Below, in pieces: positions 52,928-62,503 of a stretch of DNA of 64,000 bases (the stretch's first letter is position 1; each line of letters begins with the position of its first letter). Both the position numbers and the translations under genes were made by a program. Source of the stretch: Massilia sp. WG5 (GTDB lineage Bacteria; Pseudomonadota; Gammaproteobacteria; Burkholderiales; Burkholderiaceae_D); assembly GCF_001412595.2 (NCBI RefSeq), contig NZ_CP012640.2, positions 5,828,001 to 5,892,000 of the forward strand, read 5' to 3'. The notes beneath the pieces are model-generated. The model was not told the origin of the DNA, made no database searches, and saw nothing but the letters and a program-made list of their open reading frames with translations.

Positions 52928-53527
52928 TCAGTCGAGCCACGGATGGGCCGCCAGCCAGCGGCCCAGTTCATTGTCGTTCGCGCACTGCAGCTTGCTGAAG
53001 ATGTTGGCGCGGTGGGTCTCCACCGAGCGCGGGCCGCAGGGCGGCACCAGGACGCGCGCGATTTCCTTGTTCGGCTGGCCCAGGCCCACCAGGCGCGCCA
53101 CTTCACGCTCGCGCGGCGTCAGCTCGGCCCACAGGCGCAGCGCCTGGGCGCGGGCTCTGGCCAGGGCGATGGCGGCCGGCAGCTTGTCGAGCAGCTGCCG
53201 GGTGTCCGGTTTCTCGACCCAGTCGTAGGCGCCGCGCCGCACCGCTTCGAGGGCGGTCTGGATGTCGCCGTGCGCGGACAGGAACAGCGTCACCAGCGGA
53301 CTGTGCTCCGCCAGCAGGCGCTCGAACACGGCCAGGCCGCTCATCCCCTTCATGCGCAGGTCGAGGATCACGCAGCCCGGCTGGCGCATGTCGACGGCCT
53401 CGAGGAAGGCTTCGCCGGACTCGAAGGCCTGCACCGCCAGCCCCTGGGAAAACAGCAGCAGCAGCAGGGAACGGCGGAGGGCTTCGTCGTCGTCGACGAC
53501 GTAGAGCGTGAGCGGCATGTCTTTCAT
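52928..53527 (-). CDS. FixJ/NarL-type response regulator
   Basis: 199 residues. Receiver domain with DDD near 12-14 and phospho-acceptor Asp56 (VILDLRMKGMSG), Lys in VEKP, then a LuxR-type HTH at about 133-195: ELTPREREVARLVGLGQPNKEIARVL...PRSVETHRANIFSKL. Between the two HTH helices it has VPPCGPRS where most relatives have a turn two residues shorter (as in GLSHRT). Overlaps the stop of the partner kinase by 4 bases (ATGA). Probable target is the permease gene on the far side of the kinase. Confidence 0.9.
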   Translation of the reverse strand: MKDMPLTLYVVDDDEALRRSLLLLLFSQGLAVQAFESGEAFLEAVDMRQPGCVILDLRMKGMSGLAVFERLLAEHSPLVTLFLSAHGDIQTALEAVRRGAYDWVEKPDTRQLLDKLPAAIALARARAQALRLWAELTPREREVARLVGLGQPNKEIARVLVPPCGPRSVETHRANIFSKLQCANDNELGRWLAAHPWLD

Positions 53528-55665
53528 GGCACGGTGGGCAAGGTGAAGGAAAAGGCGGCGCCGCCCCCTGGACGGTTTTCGACGGTCATGAAACCGCCGT
53601 GGGCTTCGACGATGGTGCGGCAGATGTTCAGTCCCAGTCCAAGGCCGTCCGGCTTGGTGGTGAAGAAGGGCGCGAACACCTGTTCGAGCTGGTCGGCCGG
53701 AATGCCCGGCCCCTGGTCGGCAACGGTGATGCGCAGGGCCTGTCCGGCCAGCCGGGTGGACAGCTCGATGGCGCGCTGGGCCGGCGCCAGGTCCGCCTGG
53801 TCCTGCATCGCGTGCAGCGCATTGTGGATCAGGTTGGCGAGCACCTGCTCGAGCAGGACCCGGTCGCCGCGCACCGGCGCGGCGGCGTCCTCCAGCCGCA
53901 GCCGCAGCGTGACCCCTTGGCCTTGCAGCTCCGGTTTCAGCAGCGTCTGCGCATGGGTGATGACGCTTTCCATCGTCAGCATTTCGTAATGGGCGCGCTG
54001 CGGATTGATGAAGGCGCGCACCCGCTTGACGATTTCGCTGGCGCGCTGCGATTGCCCGACGATCTCGTCGAGCGCGCCGGTCAGCATCTCGGTCCCGGCC
54101 GGTACGCTTGCGCGCGCGGCCAGCGCACGCGCGGCGACGGCGAAGTTCGACAGCGCCATCAGCGGCTGGTTGAGTTCGTGCGCCAGCGTCGAGGCCATCT
54201 CGCCGACGCTCGCCAGGCGCGCGCTGCGCTGCAGGCGCAATTCCTGGTCGCGCTGCCGGGCCTCGGCCCGCTTCTGGGCGGTGATGTCGACCACGGAGCT
54301 CATCCAGCCGCGGTGCACGCCCTGGGCGTCGACCAGCGGCGCGGCATAAACCATGGTGATCACGTCGTGCCCGTCCTTGTGCCGGAGCCGCGATTCGAAG
54401 CCGTGCGGCGCGGCGCGGCCCTGCAGGGCCTCGTCGCTTTCGCGCGCCTGCTTTTCCAGGTCGTCCGGATGCCAGTAAGGGTAGGGAGGCCGGCGCCCCA
54501 GCAGTTCTTCCGCGCTGTAGCCGACCATGGCGCACAGGGCCGGATTCACGTAGATGATCTTGCCTTCCGGGTCGCGCGCACGCATGCCGACCAATAGCGA
54601 GTCTTCCATCGCCTTGCGGAAGGCGTGGGCTTCCTGCAGGTCGCGGGTGCGTTCCTCGACGCGGTGCTCGAGCTCGAGGCGGGCGGTGCGCTGTTCGAGG
54701 AAGCGCTTTTCGCGCAGGCGCCAGTACAGCACGCCGAGCAGCAGCAGGGCGGTGGCCAGCGCGCTCAGCGCCAGCGCGGCCTGGCGCGCCTGGATCACTT
54801 CCTTCATGTCGGTCGTCACCGTCAGGGTCCAGCCCAGCTCCGGCAGCGGCGTGTCGAGCGCCAGCAGCCGCACGCGGCGGCCCCGCAGCTCGGTGCGCAG
54901 GACGAAGCCGGGCGTGTCCTGGCGCGGCTCGATATTCCAGGGGAGGGCATCGAAACGATTTCGCTTGCCGTACTGGCCGTGGTCGGCAACCCAGCGCGCA
55001 TCCAGCGCCGACACCGGCCGGATGCTGTGGAACAGCCATTCGGGCACGGCGCTCAGGAACACGATGCCGCGGCTGTCGCGCAGCACGACCGGATCGGCGC
55101 CGCGGATCCAGGCGGCCTGCAGCGGCTCCAGGCTGATCTTGACGACCACCGCGCCGATGACGGCGCCCTGCGCCCGCACCGGTTCGGCGATGAACAGGCC
55201 GGACTGGCCGGTGGTCAGGCCGAGGCCGTAGAAGAAACCGCGCCGTCCCTGCAAGGCATCTTCGAAATAGGGGCGCTGGCGATAGGACTGGCCGACGAAG
55301 CTGGACGGCAGGTTCCAGTTGCTGGCGGCCAGTGTCAGGCCGTCCCGGTCGACCAGGTAGAGGGCGGCGGCGCCGGTGGTCGCCTGCAGGTCGGCAAAGT
55401 AGTCGTTGACGCGCGCCCGGAGCAGCGCGTCCCGCGGCATGCGCAGCAGCTGTTGCACGTCCGGGTGGCGGCTTGCTGCGTGCGGCAGGAAGTTGTGCTT
55501 TTCGACGATGCCGCGCAGCCCCAGCGCGTTCGCCGCGGCGGCCTGGCGCAGCGCTTCGGTCTTGGACTGCAGCTCGCGCTGCTCGGCCCAGTAGCCGGAA
55601 GCGACGATCAGGGTCAGCGCCGCCGCCGCGGCAAGCAGCCGGCGCCAATGTCGTGTGATGAACAT
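53524..55665 (-). CDS. DctB-like sensor histidine kinase with PAS domain
   Basis: 713 residues. First membrane helix at about 9-27, a periplasmic double-Cache (DctB-type) sensor to about 290 (ALYLVDRDGLTLAASNW, YRQRPYFEDALQGRRGFFYGLG), second helix about 300-320, coiled linker, PAS about 360-475, then kinase core: STLAHELNQPLMALSNF with His496, N-box ANLIHNALHAM, G-boxes DQGPGIP and DGLGLGLNICRTIVEAHGG. DctB-type sensors bind C4/C5-dicarboxylates. Divergent from a dicarboxylate/alpha-ketoglutarate permease, which fits that ligand. Start at 55665. Confidence 0.92.
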   Translation of the reverse strand: MFITRHWRRLLAAAAALTLIVASGYWAEQRELQSKTEALRQAAAANALGLRGIVEKHNFLPHAASRHPDVQQLLRMPRDALLRARVNDYFADLQATTGAAALYLVDRDGLTLAASNWNLPSSFVGQSYRQRPYFEDALQGRRGFFYGLGLTTGQSGLFIAEPVRAQGAVIGAVVVKISLEPLQAAWIRGADPVVLRDSRGIVFLSAVPEWLFHSIRPVSALDARWVADHGQYGKRNRFDALPWNIEPRQDTPGFVLRTELRGRRVRLLALDTPLPELGWTLTVTTDMKEVIQARQAALALSALATALLLLGVLYWRLREKRFLEQRTARLELEHRVEERTRDLQEAHAFRKAMEDSLLVGMRARDPEGKIIYVNPALCAMVGYSAEELLGRRPPYPYWHPDDLEKQARESDEALQGRAAPHGFESRLRHKDGHDVITMVYAAPLVDAQGVHRGWMSSVVDITAQKRAEARQRDQELRLQRSARLASVGEMASTLAHELNQPLMALSNFAVAARALAARASVPAGTEMLTGALDEIVGQSQRASEIVKRVRAFINPQRAHYEMLTMESVITHAQTLLKPELQGQGVTLRLRLEDAAAPVRGDRVLLEQVLANLIHNALHAMQDQADLAPAQRAIELSTRLAGQALRITVADQGPGIPADQLEQVFAPFFTTKPDGLGLGLNICRTIVEAHGGFMTVENRPGGGAAFSFTLPTVP

Positions 55666-55704
55666 CGCGCAACGATAGCAGTTGCGCCGGCGCTTGCAAA
55701 CCGT

Positions 55705-55722
55705 CTCCGTAGTTTTACGGAG
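55705..55722. promoter_or_regulatory. Inverted repeat between the kinase and permease genes
   Basis: CTCCGTA-GTTT-TACGGAG: 7-bp perfect arms around 4 bases. It is 40 bases from the kinase ATG and 82 bases from the permease ATG, a position suited to an activator site for the permease promoter. LuxR-type regulators bind dyads of about this size. Inferred operator of the adjacent response regulator. Confidence 0.5.
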
Positions 55723-55803
55723 GAGGGCGCGCCGACATTGCGGATGCGCACGCCGCCCCCAGCCGCGATAGTGGACTCCTTTATCAAAATAATGGGGACG
55801 ACA

Positions 55804-57153
55804 ATGAATACCGTCACGAACAAGGCCGGCAAGGCGGCCCTCGACGGCCGCGCCGGCGCCGGCGAGCGCATTTCCGGCAAGCGCCTGCGCGCCATCTTCG
55901 TCGGCTCGGCCGGCAACTTGGTCGAGTGGTTCGACTTCTACTGCTACTCGGCCTTCGCCCTGTACTTCGCCAGTTCCTTCTTCCCGAAGCAGGACCCGAC
56001 GGCGCAGATGATGTCCACGGCCGGCATCTTCGCGCTGGGCTTCTTCGTGCGCCCGATCGGCGGCATCCTGTTCGGCCACATCGGCGACCGCCTGGGCCGC
56101 AAGAAAGCCCTGATGACGTCCGTGCTGCTGATGTGCTTCGGCTCGCTGCTGATCGCCTGCGCGCCCACCTATGCCGCGGTCGGCATCCTGTCGCCCTGCA
56201 TCCTGCTGCTGGCGCGCCTGCTGCAGGGCCTGAGCCTGGGCGGCGAATACGGCGCCAGCGCCACCTACCTGTCGGAGATGGCGGACTCGAAGCACCGCGG
56301 CTTCTACACCAGTTTCCAGTACGTGACGCTGATCGGCGGCCAGCTGCTGGCGCTGCTACTGCTGCTGGTGCTGCAGCGCTGGCTGCTCGACGCCGAGCAG
56401 CTGCGCGCCTGGGGCTGGCGGATTCCCTTCGTGGCCGGCGCCTGCCTGGCCCTGCTGGCCCTGCGCATGCGCCACGACATGCCGGAAACCCAGTCCTTCG
56501 AAGCCGCGCGCAAGAAGGCCAAGCCGATGGGCGGCCTGAAGCAGCTGGCCCAGCATCCGCGCGAAGTGCTGCTGGTGGTCGGCCTGACGATGGGCGGCAC
56601 GCTGGCCTTTTATGTCTACACCACCTACATGCAGAAATTCCTGCGCCTGTCGGTCGGCCTGAGCGATGCGCAGACCACCGCCGTCTCGGCCGCCTCGCTG
56701 CTGTTCGCGATGTGCCTGCAGCCGCTGTACGGCGCGCTGTCCGACCGCATCGGCCGCCGTCCGCTGCTGGTGGGCTTCGCCCTGCTCGGCACCCTGTTCA
56801 CCGTGCCGCTGCTGACCGCCATCCGCAACGCCAGCGGCCCGTGGGAAGCCTTCGCCCTGATCGCCTGCGCCTGGATCATCGTGTCGGGCTACACGTCGAT
56901 CAACGCCCTGGTGAAGGCCGAGCTGTTCCCGGCCAGCATCCGCGCCACCGGCGTCGGCGTGCCGTACGCGTTCGCGGTGTCGGTGTTCGGCGGCACCGCC
57001 GAGTACCTGGCCCTGTGGTTCAAGTCGGTCGAGATGGAAAGCGGCTTCTACTGGTACGCCACCGCGGTGATCGCCTGCACCCTGGTCGTGTGCTGGTTCA
57101 TGCGCGATACCGGCGCGCAGTCCCGCATCGACGCGGAACTGCAGTCGAAATAA
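55804..57153 (+). CDS. kgtP: MFS alpha-ketoglutarate/dicarboxylate permease, MHS family
   Basis: 449 residues, twelve helices. Metabolite:H+ symporter hallmarks: VGSAGNLVEWFDFYCYSAFALYFASSFFP, ALGFFVRPIGGILFGHIGDRLGRKKALM, and GLSLGGEYGASATYLSEMA. Very like KgtP; the symbol is used on that likeness. Imports alpha-ketoglutarate or a related acid with protons. It is transcribed away from the DctB-like kinase, whose regulator probably controls it. Convergent with the helicase gene. Confidence 0.88.
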   Translation: MNTVTNKAGKAALDGRAGAGERISGKRLRAIFVGSAGNLVEWFDFYCYSAFALYFASSFFPKQDPTAQMMSTAGIFALGFFVRPIGGILFGHIGDRLGRKKALMTSVLLMCFGSLLIACAPTYAAVGILSPCILLLARLLQGLSLGGEYGASATYLSEMADSKHRGFYTSFQYVTLIGGQLLALLLLLVLQRWLLDAEQLRAWGWRIPFVAGACLALLALRMRHDMPETQSFEAARKKAKPMGGLKQLAQHPREVLLVVGLTMGGTLAFYVYTTYMQKFLRLSVGLSDAQTTAVSAASLLFAMCLQPLYGALSDRIGRRPLLVGFALLGTLFTVPLLTAIRNASGPWEAFALIACAWIIVSGYTSINALVKAELFPASIRATGVGVPYAFAVSVFGGTAEYLALWFKSVEMESGFYWYATAVIACTLVVCWFMRDTGAQSRIDAELQSK

Positions 57154-57169
57154 GCCTTGTCCCTGGCCG

Positions 57170-57189
57170 GCGCCGCGCATCAGCGGCGC
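57170..57189. terminator. GC-rich hairpin between kgtP and the helicase gene
   Basis: GCGCCGC-GCATCA-GCGGCGC, a perfect 7-bp stem, lies 16 bases after the kgtP stop and 16 bases after the end of the convergent helicase gene. Related GCGGCGC/CAGC units repeat around it, so several alternative foldings exist. No T-tract. Confidence 0.4.
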
Positions 57190-57205
57190 GCATCAGCGCC
57201 GCGGA

Positions 57206-58471
<1,266 letters not shown>

Positions 58472-58556
58472 GGGCAGCGGTCTTGTTATGGATGAAAAGG
58501 CGATAGTGTACCGTGCCGCCGGCCGGGCGGCAGCGTCGGGCGTCGGCAGTCGCGGC

Positions 58557-58685
58557 TCAGCGGGCGATGCCGACGGCGCTCGACAGGTCGACGGTCGGCT
58601 TGACCGGCTCGGGCCGGTCGTGGCAGGCGACCGCCGTCAGGCAGGCCAGGAGCACCAGGCTCCAGCGCAGCGGATGATTTCGCAT
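58557..58685 (-). CDS. Small lipoprotein, 42 residues
   Basis: An ATG at 58683-58685 with GGAGG at ideal distance opens 42 codons: MRNHPLRWSLVLLACLTAVA followed by CHDRPEPVKPTVDLSSAVGI and AR. Basic start, hydrophobic core and a Cys preceded by AVA form a lipobox; the mature peptide is about 22 residues and Pro-rich. Such tiny lipoproteins resemble entericidins in layout only. Too short for ordinary gene callers. It sits between the helicase start and the end of the outer-membrane gene upstream, and could be co-transcribed with the latter. Confidence 0.6.
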   Translation of the reverse strand: MRNHPLRWSLVLLACLTAVACHDRPEPVKPTVDLSSAVGIAR

Positions 58686-58720
58686 GATGTCCTCCATGCG
58701 CAGCATCCTACCACCGCCAA

Positions 58721-59398
58721 TCAGAAGCCGTAGTTCAGGCTGGCGCGCGCGACCGGATACAGCTTGAAGCCGCTGACGTCGTCCTTCAGGCGCAGGCGTT
58801 CGGCAGCCACGTCCTTGAACAGGGCGTCACAGGTGTCTTTCGAGACCGTGCAGCCATAGCTGCCCAGGTCGACGTTCGGATTGCCCTGGTAGAAGGCGCC
58901 GAGGTCGGCGTTGAAGCTCCAGTGTCCGGCATTGGTGACCAGTGCGTTGCCCCAGCCGATGCCAAGGTAGGGTGCGGCCTTGCGGTAATCGATGCGGCCC
59001 TTCAAGATACCGATGTCGGCCGCGGTATAGGTATTGCCGTTCAGGGTCAGCTTGCCGAACTGGTTGGCCTGGGCGCTAGCGTCGAAGCGGTTGCCGTTGT
59101 AGACCAGGCCGCCGGTCAGGTGGAAGGGGCTGCCTTCGCGTACATACCAGTCGAACAGCACATCGAAGGTCCGCAGCTTGCCCTTGATCGCGTAGTCGAC
59201 GCCGTTGGTGCTGCGATCGAAGTCGTGGTTGAACATGTTCGCGCCGAAACGGCCGTTCAGGTTCGACTCCATCGGGACCACCAGGTGGAAACCGGCGCCG
59301 GTGGTGCCGAGGTCGGCGGTGACGCCGATTTGCGCCTGGGCGGCGCCGGCGAGGAGGAGGGCGCCTGCCGCCAGGGGAGCGTATTTCAGGAACATCAT
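58721..59398 (-). CDS. Outer-membrane beta-barrel protein, YfaZ-like
   Basis: 225 residues. Signal peptide MMFLKYAPLAAGALLLAGAAQA, then alternating beta strands (IGVTADLGTTGAGFHLVVPM, NGRFGANMFNHDFDRSTNGVDYAIKGKLRTFDVLFDWYV, HLTGGLVYNGNRFDASAQ, APYLGIGWGN) and a C-terminal aromatic (NYGF) suitable for BAM recognition. A Cys pair (GCTVSKDTC) probably forms a disulfide. Length and layout fit YfaZ-type small barrels; function unknown. An ATG pair at 59398/59395 starts the frame. Confidence 0.75.
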   Translation of the reverse strand: MMFLKYAPLAAGALLLAGAAQAQIGVTADLGTTGAGFHLVVPMESNLNGRFGANMFNHDFDRSTNGVDYAIKGKLRTFDVLFDWYVREGSPFHLTGGLVYNGNRFDASAQANQFGKLTLNGNTYTAADIGILKGRIDYRKAAPYLGIGWGNALVTNAGHWSFNADLGAFYQGNPNVDLGSYGCTVSKDTCDALFKDVAAERLRLKDDVSGFKLYPVARASLNYGF

Positions 59399-59536
59399 CG
59401 TGCTTTCTGTTGAGTTGGAGTACAAGAAATTGGAGTCAGGCATTGTATCGGTAACGGATGTAAGTATGTGTTGCAACGTACAGAAAGCAACATTACGTTT
59501 GGTAAACTAGACACATTCTTATACGGAGAGAGCCTC

Positions 59537-60088
59537 ATGAAATCCCTGATCATCGGCGCGGCCCTGTTCGCCGCCGCTTTCCCGGCCCTGGCCCAGACCA
59601 ACGTCAGCATCAGCGTTGGCCAGCCCGGTTTCTACGGACGCGTCGACATCGGCGACTTCGCGCCCCAGCCCGTGCTGTACGCGCCCCAGCCGGTGATCAT
59701 CCGCCAGACGCCTTACTACGCGGCCGAGCCGATCTACCTGCGCGTGCCGCCGGGCCACCGCAAGCACTGGGCCAGGTTCTGCGGCCGCTACGACGCCTGC
59801 GGCCGTCCGGTCCTGTTCGTGCGCGACGAGTGGTACACCAACACCTACGTGCCGCGCTACCGCGAGCATTTCCATGGCGGCGGCTACCGCGCCCCGGTGC
59901 GCGTGGTCGAGCGCGTCGAATACCGCGACTACGACCGCGGCCATGACCGTGGTCACGATCGCGGCGGCCGCGGCTGGGAAGAGCACGGCCGCGGCCACGG
60001 CGAAGGCCACGGCCATGGCGAAGGTCGCGGCCACGGCGGCGAAGGCCACGGTCACGGCGGCGAGGGCCACGGCCGCGGTCACGACTGA
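59537..60088 (+). CDS. Exported protein with Gly/His/Glu-rich tail
   Basis: 183 residues. Signal peptide MKSLIIGAALFAAAFPALA. Core about 20-125 with NVSISVGQPGFYGRVDIGDF, PQPVIIRQTPYYAAEPIYLRVPPGHRKHW and CGRYDACGRPVLFVRDEWYTNTYVPRY, seen in many betaproteobacterial periplasmic proteins of unknown role. The last 45 residues are a low-complexity tract of RGHD and GHGEG units with about a dozen His, capable of binding metal. GGAGAGAG precedes the ATG. Divergent from the barrel gene. Confidence 0.75.
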   Translation: MKSLIIGAALFAAAFPALAQTNVSISVGQPGFYGRVDIGDFAPQPVLYAPQPVIIRQTPYYAAEPIYLRVPPGHRKHWARFCGRYDACGRPVLFVRDEWYTNTYVPRYREHFHGGGYRAPVRVVERVEYRDYDRGHDRGHDRGGRGWEEHGRGHGEGHGHGEGRGHGGEGHGHGGEGHGRGHD

Positions 60089-60181
60089 AGAGCCGGTTCT
60101 GCCGCGCCAGCGGCTTTTCCGCCTCCGTAGTAAACTGCCCTTGTTAGCCCGGCAAGTTGGGCGCTATCCACGGGAGGCAGC

Positions 60182-61603
60182 TTGTACAGCGAAATCGTGA
60201 TCGTAGGAGGCGGTGCGGGCGGGCTGGAACTGGCCTGCAAACTGGGGCGCAAGCTCGGCCCCTCGAAGGTGACGCTGGTGGACAGCCGGCTCTACCACGT
60301 CTGGAAGCCCTCGCTGCACGAGGTCGCGGCCGGCACCCTGGACATCCACCAGGAGGGCCTGTCCTACCAGATGCTGGCCCATGACCGCGGCTTCACCTTC
60401 GTCTATGGCGCCATGACGGCGCTGGACGCCGCCAACAAGGTCCTCGGCGTGGGGCCCGTGAAGGCCACCAGCGATGGCGAAGAGATCTTCCCGGCGCGCA
60501 CGATTTCCTACCGCTCCCTGGTGATTGCCGTCGGCAGCACCTCGAATTACTTCGGCGTGCCCGGGGCGCGCGAACACACCATTTCCCTGAATGCCACCGA
60601 GGACGCGGAGCGTTTCCGCCTCCGCCTGCTGCGCCTGCTCGCCCAGGCCGCCGAGGCCAAGGGGGAGGGCGCGACGAACCCGGGCGTGGCGGTCGCCAAG
60701 GCGGTCGGCGCGGGCAGCTTCGACTCGGGCGTGGTGGCTGCGGACGAGGCCGGCGGCGCCGCCGTGGCGGATGCCGCACTGGCGCCGCCGAAGCGCGGCG
60801 GCGGGCTGGACATCGTGATCATCGGCGGCGGCGCCACCGGCGTCGAGCTGGCCGCGGAGCTGCGCGAAGCCTCCGGCGCCTATGCCGCCTACGGCTTCAA
60901 CCGCCTGCAGGTCCAGCGCGACGTGCGCATCACCCTGCTGGAGGGCGCGCCGCGGATCCTGGCGCCGCTGCCGGAGCGGGTCTCGGCATCGGCCGCGCGC
61001 CTGCTCGACGAACGCGCGATCCGCGTGGTGACCGATTGCCGGGTCACCCGGATCGACGCGCGCCAGGTGGTCGACAAGGACGGTCACGTCTATCCGTCGG
61101 ACATCTGCGTGTGGGCGGCGGGGATCCGCGCGCCGGAATTCCTGGCCTCGCTGGGCTTGCCGACCAACAAGGGCGGCGCGATCGAGGTCGATGGCCACCT
61201 GCGGGTCAAGGGCGTGGAGGGCGTGTACGCGCTCGGCGATTGCGCCGCCTGCACGGACGGCAAGGGCAATCCGGTCCCGCCGCGCGCCCAGGCCGCGCAC
61301 CAGCAGGCGGATTACCTGATGAAGACCTTCATGAACATGGCGTCCGGCCGGCCGCCGCAGAAGGACGCCTACGTCTACAAGGATTACGGTTCGCTGGTGT
61401 CGATCGGCCACCAGACCACGGTCGGCAACCTGATGGGCTCGCTGCGCGCGACCTGGTTCGTGGAGGGTTTCGTGGCGCGCATCATGTACACCAGCCTGCA
61501 CCTGATGCACCACCAAGCGGTGCTGGGGGCGATGCGGACCGGGGTGCTGGCGGTGGCGCGCTACCTGATCCGCAGGACGACGCCGCTGGTCAAGCTGCAC
61601 TAA
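60182..61603 (+). CDS. ndh: Type II NADH dehydrogenase (NDH-2)
   Basis: 473 residues starting with TTG at 60182 after GGGAGG. FAD motif IVIVGGGAGGLELACKLG, NADH motif IVIIGGGATGVELAAEL, C-terminal FAD motif GVYALGDCAAC, and the quinone-side LRATWFVEGFVARIMYTSLHLMHH amphipathic tail. Monotopic enzyme passing electrons from NADH to ubiquinone without proton pumping. Between RLLRLLAQA and the NADH motif lies an insertion of about 45 Ala/Gly-rich residues (about 158-203) that is absent from ordinary NDH-2 proteins. Confidence 0.92.
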   Translation: MYSEIVIVGGGAGGLELACKLGRKLGPSKVTLVDSRLYHVWKPSLHEVAAGTLDIHQEGLSYQMLAHDRGFTFVYGAMTALDAANKVLGVGPVKATSDGEEIFPARTISYRSLVIAVGSTSNYFGVPGAREHTISLNATEDAERFRLRLLRLLAQAAEAKGEGATNPGVAVAKAVGAGSFDSGVVAADEAGGAAVADAALAPPKRGGGLDIVIIGGGATGVELAAELREASGAYAAYGFNRLQVQRDVRITLLEGAPRILAPLPERVSASAARLLDERAIRVVTDCRVTRIDARQVVDKDGHVYPSDICVWAAGIRAPEFLASLGLPTNKGGAIEVDGHLRVKGVEGVYALGDCAACTDGKGNPVPPRAQAAHQQADYLMKTFMNMASGRPPQKDAYVYKDYGSLVSIGHQTTVGNLMGSLRATWFVEGFVARIMYTSLHLMHHQAVLGAMRTGVLAVARYLIRRTTPLVKLH

Positions 61604-61637
61604 GTTCGTCGCGCCCGCCTGCGCAGGGGGCGACGTT

Positions 61638-62342
61638 TTACTGCTTCGGCAAAATCAGGGTCAAGGCCGCCCCGCCGTCCGGCCCCGTTCCCAGCGTCAG
61701 CGTCCCGCCCAGCTGCTGCGCCCGTTCGCGCAGCAGGCGCAGGCCGTGGCAGCTCAGGGAGTTGGCCGGCTCGGCGCCCGGACCGACGCCGTTGTCGCGC
61801 ACCGTCAGCATGACCTGGTCGCCATCGTCGTCGAGGATCACCTGGACTTCGGTCGCCCGGGCGTGGGCGGCGACATTGCGCAAGCCTTCTTCGGCGCAGC
61901 GCAGCAGGGTCACGCCCTGGGGGCGCGAATAGTCGGGTTCTTCGTCCGGCAGGCTGGCGTGCGCCTTGATGCCGTGCTCCCGGCCCCATTCCGCCACCAG
62001 CTCGGCGATCGCTGCCTTCGGACCGAGGAACTCGAGCTTGTCGTTCCACAGCGTCAGCTGCATCTTGCGGTTGGTTTCGATGATGTTGTTGAGCAGCTGC
62101 TTCATCTGGGCGGCGCGGTCGCGCTGCGGCGCCTCCTTCAGGTGCGAGGACAGCAGCCCGAGGTGCATGGTCAGCGCCGTCATCGACGAGCCGAGGCTGT
62201 CGTGCAGGCGGCGCGCGAGCTGGCGCCGCTCCTCGTCCCAGCAAGCGGTCAGGTGCCCGAGCAGTTCGGTGAGTTCCGCGACGCGTGTCGCGGGGTCCTC
62301 ATCCGGGACGGGTGAAAGTGGTTGGGGTGCCGAAGCTTTCAT
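61638..62342 (-). CDS. Soluble NarL-class histidine kinase without sensor domain
   Basis: 234 residues. HisKA_3 dimerisation helix with RRLHDSLGSSMTALTMHLGLL (His47), then an HATPase domain (CAEEGLRNVAAHARATEVQVIL, RDNGVG, HGLRLLRERAQQLGGTLTL). No membrane helix and no recognisable input domain in the 40 residues before the His, so input must come from a partner. No response regulator is adjacent. Start at 62342. Divergent from hemerythrin. Confidence 0.88.
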   Translation of the reverse strand: MKASAPQPLSPVPDEDPATRVAELTELLGHLTACWDEERRQLARRLHDSLGSSMTALTMHLGLLSSHLKEAPQRDRAAQMKQLLNNIIETNRKMQLTLWNDKLEFLGPKAAIAELVAEWGREHGIKAHASLPDEEPDYSRPQGVTLLRCAEEGLRNVAAHARATEVQVILDDDGDQVMLTVRDNGVGPGAEPANSLSCHGLRLLRERAQQLGGTLTLGTGPDGGAALTLILPKQ

Positions 62343-62503
62343 GAAAGCAACCAATTAATGTTTCCCAAAATGATACAACAGCTTGGCTCCTGACGTCGCG
62401 CAGGAAATCCCAGTGTGTGTTTCCGTACAGTCGCCGGGGGCGGCTTGGGTGAAGCTGGCGCTACCGGCTGCACGTCGGCCATCCAATCACGAGGGGAAAC
62501 ACA

